Shown here: piece by piece, positions 13,272 through 23,476 of the stretch | How positions within the stretch are numbered: position 1 is the first letter of the stretch | How the letters are laid out: every line of letters begins with the position of its first letter | Source: Hemibagrus wyckioides | Taxonomy: Eukaryota > Chordata > Actinopteri > Siluriformes > Bagridae | DNA: 64,000 bases | NCBI RefSeq assembly: GCF_019097595.1 | Contig: NC_080716.1 | Span: 34,714,430-34,778,429, forward strand | Direction: 5' to 3' | Notes under the pieces: generated by a model | Databases searched by the model: none | What the model was told of the DNA's origin: nothing | Seen by the model: only the letters and a program-made list of their open reading frames with translations | Translations under genes and position numbers: made by a program

Positions 13272-16200
13272 TTTGGTACAGTTCAGTCTTGGGTGTTGAG
13301 GACCCTGATGGCTTGAGGAAAGAAACTGTTACACAGTCTGGTTGTGAGGGCCTGAATGCTCCGGTACCTCTTTCCAGATGGCAGGAGGGTGAAGATTGTG
13401 TGTGAGGGGTGTGTGGGTTCATCCACAATGCTGTTGGCTTTGCAGGCAGTGTGTGGTGTTAATGTCTGTGACAGAGGAAAGAGAGAATCCAATGATCTTT
13501 TCAGCTGTCCTCACTCTCCGCTGCAGGGTTTTGCGATCCAGGATACGAGAGGTGCAATAACCAAACCAGGCAGTGATGCAGCTGCTCAGGATGCTCTTGA
13601 TAGTCCCTTTGTAGAAGGGGGACTGATGGAGCTGGTGTTGAGTGACCAGGTGAAGTTCTCCACCAGATGAACACCATGGAATTTGGCACTCTTGGTGATC
13701 TCCACAGAGGCTCTGTTGATGTACAGAAGAGAATGGCCACTTTGTGCTCTCCTAAAGGCAACAACCATCTCTTTTGTTTTGTCAATCTTCAGAGACAGGT
13801 TGTTGGTTTTACACCAGGCTGTTAGTTGTTGCACCTCCTCTCTATATGCTGACTTGTCATTCTTGCTGATGAGACCCACTACGGCTATGTCATCAGTATA
13901 CTTGATGTGGTTGGAGCTGTGCATTGCTGCACAGTCTTGAGTAAGCAGAGTGAATAGCAGTTGGTGTACACTAAGGGGCCCCACTGCTCAGTGTGGTGGT
14001 GCTGGAGATGCTGTTCCCAATCTCGACTGACAGAGGTCTCCCAGCTAGGAAGTCCAGGATCCAGTTGCAGAAGGAAGTGTTCAGGCCCAGCAGGCTCAGC
14101 TTCCCAATTAAGTGCTGAGGGATGATTGTACTGAATGCTGAACTAAAATCTATGAACATCATTTGTACATATGTCTTCCTATTGTCCAGGTAGGTGAGGG
14201 GCAGATGGAGGGTTGTGTTGATAGCATCGTCCGTGGAGCAGTTTGGGCTATACGCAAACTGCACGGGGTTCCAGTAAGGGTAGTATCTAGGTCTTAATGT
14301 GCCACATGACGAACCTCTCAAAGGATTTCATTCTTCTTCTTCAGCACGGGGATGATGATCCTGAGGCACATAGGCACTGCTCAAGAAAATAAAGATGTCA
14401 GTAAAGACATCCGCTGGCTGTTCAACATATTCCCTGAGCACTCTACCAGAAATGTTGTCTGGTCTTGCAGAATTCCATGGTTTAACTCTGCATAGAGTTC
14501 TCCCATCATCCGTGGATAGGCAGAGCACCTGGTCATTGGGAGGAGGGATGGTGTTCCTCACAGCTACATTGTTGTGTACCTCGAACCCAGCATAGAAGTC
14601 ATTCAGCGCTCCTGGGAGGGAGGCGTCACTGTCTTGTAGTTCGTGATCGCCTGGGTGCCCTGCCACAAGTGCCGGGAAGTGGCCATGGATTCTCTGGGTG
14701 TGTGCACACTTTGACTCTCTGATGGCTTGGGGCAGTTTGGCCGAGGCTGTTTTTAATACCATCTTGTCCCCTGATCTGAAGGCGAAGTTCTCTAGAGTTC
14801 ACACACCTTTGTGGTCATTTACAGCTTCTGGCTGGAGTGTGTGGTGATGGTCTTGGAGCTGGTCATATCATTACTGCACTTACCAATGTAGCTGGTCACT
14901 GATGCCATGTACTCCTTCAAGTTGATTGATTCACCATTGTTTGCAGCCTCCCTGAACATATGCTAGTCAGAGCACTCAAAACAGTCCGGAAGAGCAGAGG
15001 TGTCTCCTGCTGGCCAGGTTTTCACCTGTTTCAGAAGTGGTTTAGAGCATCTGATGAGCGATGTGTATGCTGGAATTAACATTACAGAGATGTGGTCTAA
15101 GTAGCTGAGGTGGGGCGGGGCTCTGCACAATATGCGCCAGGGATTTTAAACAAAAAAAAGATCCAAGGCATACAACAAGGAATAGCAAACCACCTGCTAG
15201 CATCCCCTCTGGTGGTCTGGCAGTGAATTGTCCCAGTAGTTCCTTACACATCTGTTGTAAAGTGAAAAGCAGCTCTGACACCTTCATCATTTTATACCAA
15301 CAGCAAAACCCAAACTGACTGTGAGAGTGAATCCTCAGAGCTCCGTCTACACTGGAGACACCGTCACTCTGAGCTGTGAGCTGCAGCAGGGGACTGGATG
15401 GAAGTTTCAATGGTACAAAAATAACACACAGTTGGAGAATCTAAACAGTGAATACAGGAAAACACTTAAAGTGACCGTTGATAATGTAGGAGAAACAGAG
15501 TACAAGTGTTGGGCAAACAGAAGAAACTACCACAACAACTATGACACAGAGCTCAGTGATCCTGTCAAGATTACAGTGAGAGGTATGTCATGACTTTTTG
15601 CCTTTTCATCATAGGTTTGTTAAGAAAAAATATTGCTTAATTATTGTAATTCCTTGCTATTCCAGTTTGTTTACAATAATCTTGAAAAACATGTTTTTAA
15701 AGTATTTCTCATTTGGGATCTGCTGTAATGTAAGTGAAAACAGTTTTAAGTGTTAAACATGAATTTACTGTAATTGAAAATATAAAATATTACACAAACC
15801 AAAAATTAAAATTGTTCATTTCAGTTAACATTTGAAAATTTGTCCATTTTGGAATGGGTGGAGAAAGGTGTTGGGAGTTCTGTGTGATAGAAAAATTTCA
15901 GCAAGAATCAAGGGGAAGATGTACAAGACAGTGGTAAAACTGTTCTTGTTGTTTGGTTTAGAGACAGTGTCACTGAGGAAGAGACAGGAGTCAGACCTGG
16001 AGGAAGCAGAGCTGAAGATGTTGAGGTTCTCTTTGGGAGTGAGACGGTTGGACAGGATTAGGAACGAGTACATCAGAGGGACAGCTCATGTTGGATGTTT
16101 GAGGGAAAAAGTTAGGGAGGCCAGATTAAGAGGGAGAGTGAGTATATTGGTAGGGGAATGTTGGACATGGAGCTGCCAGGCAGGAGGCAAAGAGGAAGGC

Positions 16201-19200
16201 CAAAAAGGAGGTATATGGATGTAATAAATGAGTACTACTGAATTCATATACTCTATAACTAGTTCCTACTCACAGCCATACATATTATTACTATTTTTAT
16301 TAGTTTTAGTAATACTAGTAATACTTTTATTAGTTTTTAGTAATACTATTATTACTATTATTATTAGTGTTATTACAAAAAGAAGAAAATAAATGTTCCT
16401 GTGTAAAAAAAAATTACCCAAAAAACCTTCAAAGAATAATAATTACACTGATTGCTATGTCATCTTTTACAATAATGCCAACAGTCAATTTTTTTTTTTT
16501 TTTTGCAAAAGCACAGAGATTTCTAAATTTAGGAAATAACCAGTAATGCTAATCTTCTGAAAGTGTACAGGCAAATCTACACCAGAATAACTCATCTGTT
16601 GTTTCAAAAAGTGTATAGCTCTTTGACATAGGCCTTCATAATTATACCATTGTGAAAATTTGAGGAGGAGGAACATTACTATGATATTAATTGTATGGCA
16701 TTTGAAAACTAGATTGTAGGATTGTTTTGATAACACAAATATTCATAAGATATTTCCAGTTTTATCTAAAAAGTGCATTTACTTTGGTAAAATAAATATT
16801 TGTTCTTATTTAATGCATATCTACAATTCCATAACTGGGTGTTATGGGGAGAGAAATTACTGATATTATCCATGTGTGTTTATTCTTCCACATCCCTGAT
16901 CTAGTGTTTGTTTTTGCTTTGTTTCTGTCACATTTTTATAGTTTATTTTTCTCTGTAAATAAATGAACTTTTACACTTGTATCTGCCTCCAGCCCCATAA
17001 TGTGACAAAAACAGGAACTAACTTGTTTTGCAGGCATTTCACAGCAGTAACTGTTAATATAAATGTATGAAAATTACACTGTCATTCAATAAATAATTAA
17101 ACTGTAATCATTTGCACATGCTGTTAAAAATAATCTGGAAACAGTAAGTCTATAACAGTGTTAGACAGAGTGTTTTATTACTTAAACTATGTTAAAAGAA
17201 GAAAAAAATACATAATATACAGTACATCAAAAACCAGAAGTGAATGTGTGAGACATGTAAGAAATTATTTTCACAAACTGTCATAAAGTGTTAAGGGTTG
17301 AATACAACTTCACTGTAATTAAAAAAAACCTGCCCTATGCTGTGATTATAATTATAATTTTTAATTTCAGCTGGAAACTCCTGGAAATTTGTACAAATTA
17401 TTTTGATAGATGTTTATTTTCTGTACAAATAATTTTTCATTTGGGATCAACAGCAAAACCCAAACCGACTGTGAGAGTGAATCCTCAGAGCTCCGTCTAC
17501 ACTGGAGACACCGTCACTCTGAGCTGTGAGCTGCAGCAGGAGACTGGATGGGAGTTTCACTGGTACAGAAATAATCAGCTGTTACAGAATCTGAACAGTG
17601 AACAAGAGAACACACTTAAAGTGACAGAAGATAATGCAGGAGAAACAGAGTACCGGTGTCGGGCAAACAGGATAAACAACAACTACTACTACTTCACAGA
17701 GTTCAGTGATCCTGTCAAGATTACAGTGAGAGGTATGTCATGACTTTTTCCTCTATGTTGATTACATGATTGTTAGAGGCGTAATGCTTTTACATATTGC
17801 TTAATGATATTGTAATAATTGTAAATATTGCTTTATAACATATATTTATTATATAATATATATTTACATTAACTGCAACATTTTAAAAACATTTTATTTT
17901 ATAAACAAAAACAAACAAACAACAAATATATTGATGCATTAAAGAAAAATAGGTTGTTGATGATATGACTGTTTATAGCTGCTATAATGTAAGTGAGAAC
18001 AAGAACTGCTTTTGCAGACATTCCTCAACAATAAATGTAACTTTAAATGGATAGAAAGTACAGTAACTCAGCATAATTAGTATTGATAATTATTACTCAG
18101 TTCTTAGTTGGTCTTTGTAGTTAAACAGGGCTGTATAAAATTGTAAAGTGTTTCTGTAAGATATCGTGACTGCTGACAGATTCTAGTTACACTGACTGTA
18201 TCAGGTGAGTGTGTGAGGATTTCTGGAGACACATGAAAATGCAGTTAGACATTCATGAAAAGCTTCTTACTGTGTATTAAATAACTCTAGAAAAGAAATA
18301 TTTTGTTTTTCCTGCATATCAGAGAGACCACAGGCAGTACTGAGTGTATCTCCACAGAGCTGGCTGACTGAAGGAGACTCAGTGACTCTAAGCTGTGAGG
18401 TTACAGACTCCTCTACAGACTGGACATTCAGCTGGTACACAGTTGTTCCCTACAGAGACGGCTTAACTGGAATAAATAATAATGGTGGCTATAGCGTGTT
18501 TGTGGAGCTCCTCTCAGACAGCAGCAGAGGATCTGGAGGCAAATACACTCTCAGTCCTGCTGCTCTTAATCACACAGGAGTTTATATGTGCAGAGGAGAG
18601 AGAGGAGAACCAGCCCTTCACTCACAGTACAGCAATCCACAGCCACTATGGATCACTGGTGAGGAAAATTAACTGTTGTGTTGAAGTGTAGAATAGAAAA
18701 GTGTGAATGTAAGATCAGATTAATGCAGCATTTATTTATTCATATGTATAAGGCAGTTAAAGAGTCCTAAGTGCTGGTAGAGGATCATTGTCATGATTTT
18801 CCTTGTGTTCTCCTGTATTTTGTGATTTCTCCACTCCTTGTCACTGGTTAAATATTTTTGGTAACATATAGGAAAATAAAAGAAATTAAGTTCTTCATGT
18901 TCTGCTTCATTATATTGCATGTTTCCTCTTTTGTCTTTTATTACATGGCTCTTTTCTGTTTTTAAGGTGAATCTCCTCCAGTTTCTCTGATCATCAATCC
19001 CAGCAGAACTCAACACTTTACTAAAGACTCTCTCTCAATGAGCTGTGAGGACCAGAGTAACTCTACTGGATGGACAGTGAGACGATACACACACAGTGAG
19101 AGAGTGTTAGATTGTTCACACTGGGGATCAGTTACAGGATCTACATGTAACATCAGCTTCCTCTCCACATCCTACACTGGAGTTTACTGGTGTGAGTCTG

Positions 19201-22200
19201 AATCTGGAGAAAACAGTAATCCTGTCAACATCACAGTGCATGGTGGGTCTTCATGTAGTGTGTTTAATGTTAAAGGAAAAGAGAAATGTTCTGAGTATGA
19301 ATACATGTATGCTAGTAGTAGATACTAGTTTTACTAGGATCAGTACATGAGCATGAAATCAAATCAATATTCAATATTCATATATATCTGTACTGATGAA
19401 TCCATAATCCAGTTGAATGTTTTCTCATGAGCTAGTGTAGGCAGTTTTCTGCAGACTTGAATTAAATATCTGCAGACTCCACAGGTTTAGAGGGCTTTAA
19501 GTTATATACAGATAAATTAGAGAACTTTTATTTATTATCTACAGACACATCATAGTGTGTGGATTTCCTTCTTTGTGATTTTCTGTGTTCTAGATGGTGA
19601 TGTGATCCTGGAGAGTCCTGTCCATCCTGTGACTGAGGGACATCCTCTGACTCTACGCTGTTTATATCACAACCCAAATCCCTCAAACCTCCGAGCTGAT
19701 TTCTATAAAGATGGATCAGTTCTCCAGAACCAGACTACAGGAGAGATGATCATCCAAACTGTCTCAAAGTCAGATGAAGGTTTCTACCACTGTAAACACC
19801 CAGAGAGAGGAGAGTCACCCAAAAGCTGGATCTCAGTCAGATGTGAGAAACCTTTTCCGATTTTATTTTTATTTGAATTCACTTTTTAATATCAGAGTTT
19901 CTGTGTTTAATTGCTGCTCTTTTCTCTCCTCTGTTTCAGGTTCAGGTTCCAGTGGTTTAACAGTAGGACTGGTTGTGGGTTTGGGATTTTTGTTCATCGC
20001 TATTCTGATCTTAATGATCCTGCTGTGGTTCTGCAAAAGAAAAAAAGGTCTGAAAACTGCTTTAGCTATGTTATATAGAGTATAACCAGAATTTCTAAAG
20101 GATTAAAGCTAAGCATAAATAAAAGTGTTGATGAAAAGATCTCATTTGGAATATTTCATTATTATAAAGGAATAAAGTCAATATTATTCTGTGAGATATC
20201 ATCCTCATTACAGTGCAAGAAACAGTTTAAATACAGTGTAGAAGTAAATTAAATGTATTTTCACACATTAAATATAGAAATATTACCTGTAATACTTTAT
20301 AGTCATATTACACATCAATATTATTATTAACCCATAACATGCTATAAAGTCATATTTAGAGCAAAATTCTATTTTAAGAAAAAGCAGAATAATATGACAG
20401 AAGTGCTAATGCAAGTTAAGAGCAAATTCACTGTAATGAAAATCTAAACTTCTAATAAAAAAAGAATACTTTTGAATACTGTATAAATCCAAAGACTATA
20501 TATAATGTTATACATATTGTTATTACATTCATAATTTGTATTTTTTTTTATTTCTATTGTATATGTGACCTTTTGTACACACTATGTTTATTATGCTGTA
20601 ATCAGGCCTGTGTAAAATAGAAATATAAAATGTTTTGGTCACTATGTACACACTGTTCTGATCTAGAATCTCTCTCTCTGTAGAAAAGCAGCAGAAAACC
20701 AATCACACATCAGATCGGAATCAGATCCGGTCAGGAGCTGAAGACTCTCAGTCAGGACACACACCACTTCAGGCTGGTCAGACACTGTCTCAATGACTGT
20801 TTATATCTACATTTGTTCTTCGAAGATCTTTTTAGAATTTTTTTTTGTATTTTTCTTAGGTCTTGTTCTTTTTTTTCTGTAGAAAGTGCTGTCTATGCCA
20901 ATATGGATGATGTGACTATCTATGCCACTGTGGATGATGTGACTATCTATGCCACTGTGGATGAGTTACACATGACTGGAACAGGTAGCTTTATTTAATT
21001 TCAGACATTTCCTCTTGCATTAGGAGATTTAACTTTAGATTAACTCTATACAGTAAAGTACAGAAGTGTCTTGTAGGAACGAAGAAAAAGGAGCCAAACA
21101 GGAACAATGGTATAGTGTTTTTAATGCTGGGACATTTCATGGATTTATTTAAAAACAAAATAAGCAAATAACACTTGCAGTCTTCAGCACATTTAATCAT
21201 TTGTTAAATTAACAATCTGCATCCAAGCATCTGGTAAGCTACACTTTAGATCAGACAGGTCAGTACCATCACAGACCCTATTAAAAAGTCAGTGATGTAT
21301 TCTAGCACTAATCATTTAAAACTTATCACACTGTTAAAATGCCACATGCTGAATGATAAATGAAGCAAATAAATGCCAGAATTTAAAGATCTACTCTAAA
21401 AAAAAAAGCAGCTAGGGGTCAGTGTAGTTTTGGCAGGTGACTGATAATGACCGATGTATAGAAAAGATAAAGATAAATGGGATGGTTTTGTTTTCAGCTA
21501 CTGCAGGTGCTGATGCTGATGCAATTTATTCTGAGATTGAAATAATTCCAACAAACACAGCAAAGAGAATAAAAGGTAGAGCAAAATGAAGTTTTATTTC
21601 ATGTTTCATAGATCACCTGCACCCTACTCTTGTTTAATGTAATGCATAAAACACGTTGTTGTGCTGTTATAGGAAAATAATCAGTAACAGTGTGGGGTGA
21701 TGAAACAGCTTCAGAGTTCATACACTGAAGGTGATTATTTTCCTATTACTGCACATAGTGTTTTACCACAGCAGCTTTCCTATCTGCAAATTTAGATCCT
21801 GTTATCACTTGTGTTACAGTACATACAATATAAACAGTCATTCTCTCACCAGACTTTTTTCTCTGCTATAAATCTGCTATCTGTCCTGTTACCAAGTCAT
21901 GAAGATTTAATAAGATGTCAGAAAATGTCACAATGCTAACATTGGGGACTCCTTACCTAAGAGTTAAATTAATGTATTTTAGTTATGTGTGATTTCATAT
22001 CTAGATAATTTTCTGTGTGATAATTTAAATTGGACTGAAGTTAAAATATTTCAGAAAATTAATTCATGATATCTGATTTCTACTTGGAAAGGCCAGTGTG
22101 ACTGATGATACCGTCTACTCAGAGCTGAAGAACAACATGGAGGTAAGACTCATGACTTTTACAGCATAAATCTTAAAATACAGGGTGGGGCGCAAAAACT

Positions 22201-23179
22201 TCCTTTTTTGAAGGCGAATGAAAGAAAAATTGTTGCTGATGAACAAAATTTATTTTTTGATAATGAAAGAACATAATTTCAAATTTCGAATCATGCTGTT
22301 TTAAACAAAATATCTTGAAGGTGGTGGCCAACGTTCTCTAGGCACTGATGCAACTGATTTCTGACGTTTCCCTCTTCCAACATGTCCACCGGAATTCGAG
22401 CTATTTCCTGCCGAATAACATTCTTCAGCTGAAGCAGGTTTGTGGGGCGATGTTTAAAAACCTCTGCCTTGAGGGATCCCCATAAAAAAAATCACAGGGC
22501 ATTAGATCGGGCAAGCGCGCTGCTCGAATCGAGATGAGCCGTCCGGGGAACATTGCTCTCAAAACTGGCATCGAAGCTTGGGCCACGCCCATCCCCACTT
22601 TTCTATGCCCTAACCACCCTTCACAATGCGCCTTCAGGAAAAGGAAGTTTCTGTGCCCCACCCTGTACAAACCAAACACCATGAAGTTAGAAAGATTTTA
22701 AAAAGCTGCATTAGAGAGATTTTGTTATCTAGCAATTACAGTATCCATGTACACAAAACCCCACCTCACAGAAAATGTAAGAATTCATCCATGTTTGTTT
22801 GGAAGCTGTCTAGATAACTTTCCATCATCTCAGTCTACATGGACAGTTATGGCAGAGTTCATTCATTCATTCATTCATTGTTTATACCCACTTATTCCTA
22901 GGATTCCTAGGGTCACGGGGGTCTGCTGGAGCCTATCCCAGCGCACATAGGGTGAAAGGCAGGGGTACACCCTGGACAGGTCTATGGCATAGTTAACTAT
23001 GAAAATACAAAATACTGACACAGCAAATTACTTGAATAACTGATTTGTTTCCTCAGTCACTGATTCAACAAGTTAACTAGTTTATAACATCAGTGACAGC
23101 AATATCAGGAGAAATGTATTTATAAATGTATTTATTGTCTCTTTCTTTCTCTCTGCAGTCAGCCATGTGTCTGTTCTGA
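6938..23179 (+). CDS. Gene A: LITR/FCRL-like Ig-superfamily receptor, five-prime exon not found
   Basis: Predicted type I leukocyte receptor. Exons in order: signal peptide part 2 (6938), D1 (7341), D2a (15304), D2b (17454), D3 (18323), D4 (18967), D5 (19594), TM (19940) and tail exons at 20684, 20883, 21498, 22087 and 23159. Splice sites fit GT-AG except the acceptor of the 22087 exon, and all exons up to the last two join in phase 1. Assuming a 31-base first exon like those of B and C and use of every exon, the product would be about 744 residues. The tail carries two TIYATV switch-type motifs plus AIYSEI and TVYSEL, so an inhibitory or switch adaptor role is inferred. No ATG exon is recognised; it could lie upstream of the window or be lost. 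Family assignment (LITR/FCRL) rests on domain sequence style; an unnamed teleost Fc-receptor-like clade is the alternative. Confidence 0.75.
7341..7631 (+). CDS. Gene A exon: Ig domain D1
   Basis: A 97-codon Ig-like domain exon, acceptor TTTTATAG, donor GTGAGT. Canonical features: ALRC (B-strand Cys), YSWKK (C-strand Trp), and DSGTYTC (F-strand Cys). It is paralogous to gene C D1 (52450), but two codons shorter, with a different C'-loop and NGSNSQ in place of DGKDSQ. Confidence 0.9.
7978..8016. repeat. (AGT)n microsatellite
   Basis: About 13 trinucleotide units in the D1-D2a intron of gene A. Confidence 0.9.
8422..8512. repeat. (AT)n followed by (GA)n microsatellite
   Basis: A long TA tract passes directly into a GA tract. 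The minus-strand ORF across it is low-complexity and not a gene. Confidence 0.95.
8733..8828 (-). mobile_element. LINE 3'-end fragment, minus strand
   Basis: Contains AAGAAGCTTTTATTGTATTT, GATGCAGTACATAGT and GAGACAACGTTTCTCCAGGA. This signature recurs at 31.38 and 60.45 kb. At 31.4 kb it precedes, on the minus strand, the RT C-terminus of an L2/Rex1-like LINE. Confidence 0.55.
8829..9988 (+). mobile_element. L2/Rex1-like LINE, 5' part with endonuclease, 3'-truncated
   Basis: Starts with CCAAGATGGCGCCGGTGAGG, a GC-rich LINE 5' end with a YY1-like AAGATGGC core. Frame 9132-9695 carries APE-type endonuclease motifs in order: [25 protein letters not shown] and the catalytic GKSDHATI. A linker to the RT follows in 9773-9970, then the copy ends abruptly where a second LINE 5' end begins. 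Stops and frame changes interrupt it. The family name is approximate (CR1/L2 superclade). Confidence 0.75.
9989..12850 (+). mobile_element. L2/Rex1-like LINE with deleted endonuclease and broken RT
   Basis: Begins with the same CCAAGATGGCGCCGGTGAGG as the copy upstream. The endonuclease is mostly deleted (10570-10620 jumps to [14 protein letters not shown]). The RT in 10764-11402 shows [34 protein letters not shown] (motif A) and [12 protein letters not shown] (motif B). A frame change near 11395 follows. The YADD-type box is missing: KYDNVVVG stands where the catalytic Asp pair should be. The RT C-terminus runs to 12042. The 3' end is a GACAAATAAAATTTGAATTT tail. The element is dead. Confidence 0.8.
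12851..15060 (-). mobile_element. L2/Rex1-like LINE, minus strand, convergent with previous copy
   Basis: The minus-strand RT is split over frames. From 14762 to 14328 comes an N-terminal piece with [18 protein letters not shown]. From 14321 to 13971 comes motif A ([14 protein letters not shown]) and SSGAP. From 13984 to 13586 comes the catalytic [12 protein letters not shown] box. The 3' end meets the 3' end of the plus-strand LINE at about 12850, so the two are tail to tail. Frameshifts make it non-functional. A GT tract lies at 13238-13258. Confidence 0.75.
15304..15582 (+). CDS. Gene A exon: Ig domain D2a
   Basis: A 93-codon phase 1-1 exon, acceptor TACCAACAG, donor GTATGT. Core: [13 protein letters not shown] (B-strand Cys, then Trp region), FQWYKNN and ETEYKC (F-strand Cys). 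The loop after this Cys is [12 protein letters not shown], Tyr/Asn-rich. Homologous to four other D2 exons in the window. Confidence 0.9.
15829..16240 (+). pseudogene. RTE-type LINE RT C-terminal fragment
   Basis: Encodes [40 protein letters not shown] and [17 protein letters not shown], the highly typical C-terminal region of a common fish RTE-like LINE. Only this piece is present, within the D2a-D2b intron of gene A. The remaining intron is AT-rich without further genes. Confidence 0.75.
17454..17732 (+). CDS. Gene A exon: Ig domain D2b
   Basis: A 93-codon Ig exon, a tandem duplicate of D2a in the same gene: [20 protein letters not shown] and ETEYRC, with FG-loop [12 protein letters not shown]. 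Phase 1 at both ends; donor GTATGT. Confidence 0.9.
18186..18204 (+). pseudogene. Relic of a lost Ig exon tail in gene A
   Basis: The words GTTACACTGACTGTATCAG followed by GTGAGTGTGTG match the end and donor of a D1-type exon, but no Ig domain precedes them. The same fossil stands at 57361-57380 in gene C. Confidence 0.55.
18323..18658 (+). CDS. Gene A exon: Ig domain D3
   Basis: A 112-codon exon with [20 protein letters not shown] and NHTGVYMC, which includes an N-glycosylation sequon (NHT). Phase 1 at both ends; donor GTGAGG. Differs from gene B D3 at only a couple of residues (E/D and F/Y). Confidence 0.92.
18967..19242 (+). CDS. Gene A exon: Ig domain D4
   Basis: A 92-codon exon with [19 protein letters not shown] and [12 protein letters not shown]. 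Two additional cysteines (LDCSHW and STCNIS) suggest a second disulfide. Sequons NST and NIS are present. Only three residues differ from gene B D4. Confidence 0.92.
19594..19842 (+). CDS. Gene A exon: Ig domain D5 (membrane-proximal)
   Basis: An 83-codon exon, acceptor GTTCTAG, donor [16 protein letters not shown] and [12 protein letters not shown] mark the two disulfide cysteines. NQT sequon present. Its protein sequence is identical to that of gene B D5. Confidence 0.92.
19940..20047 (+). CDS. Gene A exon: transmembrane segment
   Basis: A 36-codon exon: short Gly/Ser stalk, hydrophobic [20 protein letters not shown], then the stop-transfer FCKRKK. No charged residue inside the membrane span, so it is not an obvious adaptor-coupled activating type. 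Phase 1 at both ends. Confidence 0.9.
20684..20776 (+). CDS. Gene A exon: juxtamembrane cytoplasmic segment
   Basis: A 31-codon phase 1-1 exon (acceptor CTCTGTAG, donor GTCAGA). Polar, Gln/Ser/His-rich ([14 protein letters not shown]), without tyrosine. The homologous stretch is missing from gene B, where a gypsy fragment occupies this place. Confidence 0.75.
20883..20984 (+). CDS. Gene A exon: tandem tyrosine switch motifs (TIYATV x2)
   Basis: A 34-codon phase 1-1 exon, acceptor TTTCTGTAG, donor GTAGCT. It encodes SAVYANM, then two perfect copies of DDVTIYATV. The TIYATV hexapeptide fits the ITSM consensus TxYxx(V/I), the docking site for SH2 proteins such as SAP-like adaptors and SHP phosphatases. 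The two copies are encoded by an exact 27-base tandem duplication. Absent from B and C. Confidence 0.85.
21498..21575 (+). CDS. Gene A exon: cytoplasmic AIYSEI motif
   Basis: A 26-codon phase 1-1 exon. It encodes [20 protein letters not shown]. The motif AIYSEI has Ala at the -2 position, so it falls short of the strict ITIM; the gene B equivalent (VIYAEI) fits it. Confidence 0.82.
22087..22142 (+). pseudogene. Gene A tail exon TVYSEL with lost splice acceptor
   Basis: Aligns base for base with the functional gene B exon at 46026-46081 and keeps the frame ([18 protein letters not shown]) and donor GGTAAG. The two bases before it are TG instead of AG (ACTTG versus ACTAG in B). The next AGs downstream would give frames with early stops, and the upstream TTTCAG would read GAA AAT TAA. 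The exon is therefore probably skipped. Confidence 0.7.
22181..22665 (-). mobile_element. Mariner-like deletion derivative, TA target site
   Basis: A 485-base element with imperfect ~36-base terminal inverted repeats (CAGGGTGGGGCGCAAAAACT on the left; CAGGGTGGGGCACAGAAACT on the right, complemented), flanked by TA on both sides. The minus strand keeps C-terminal transposase fragments (a [17 protein letters not shown] catalytic region, then [18 protein letters not shown]). The paralogous intron of gene B lacks it, giving an empty site. Confidence 0.85.
22855..22982 (-). mobile_element. L2-derived SINE/tail insertion with target-site duplication
   Basis: A 128-base insert with (ATTC)n at one end and the common L2 tail (TGGAGCCTATCCCAGCGCAC). 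It is flanked by TATGGCA at 22848-22854 and 22983-22989. The gene B intron lacks the insert. Confidence 0.75.
23159..23179 (+). CDS. Gene A last coding exon (SAMCLF-stop)
   Basis: The acceptor CTCTCTGCAG is followed in phase 0 by SAMCLF and TGA. If the preceding exon is skipped, the frame would change to give a different ending ([19 protein letters not shown]). In gene B the homologous first codon is already TGA. Confidence 0.65.
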   Translation, partial: SAMCLF

Positions 23180-23218
23180 TGATGCTACAGTTATCAAACA
23201 GATAGAAGGAAAACCTAT

Positions 23219-23220
<2 letters not shown>

Positions 23221-23285
<65 letters not shown>

Positions 23286-23286
23286 G
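23221..23286. repeat. (AAT)n microsatellite
   Basis: About 22 trinucleotide units just after the gene A stop codon. Confidence 0.95.
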
Positions 23287-23476
23287 AGTAATATAATAAA
23301 TAATCTCTTATTAATAAAAAATAAAATGAATAACTATATACATACAGCAAGTATTAACAATTGATATGCAGCACAGTAGAACTGATCATCCACAATAATC
23401 TGCATCAGTGTAATTATATAGTGATTAGCAGCAGTGCAGTAAACAGAATCCCACCAACAGAAGCCCAGTGCACTTA

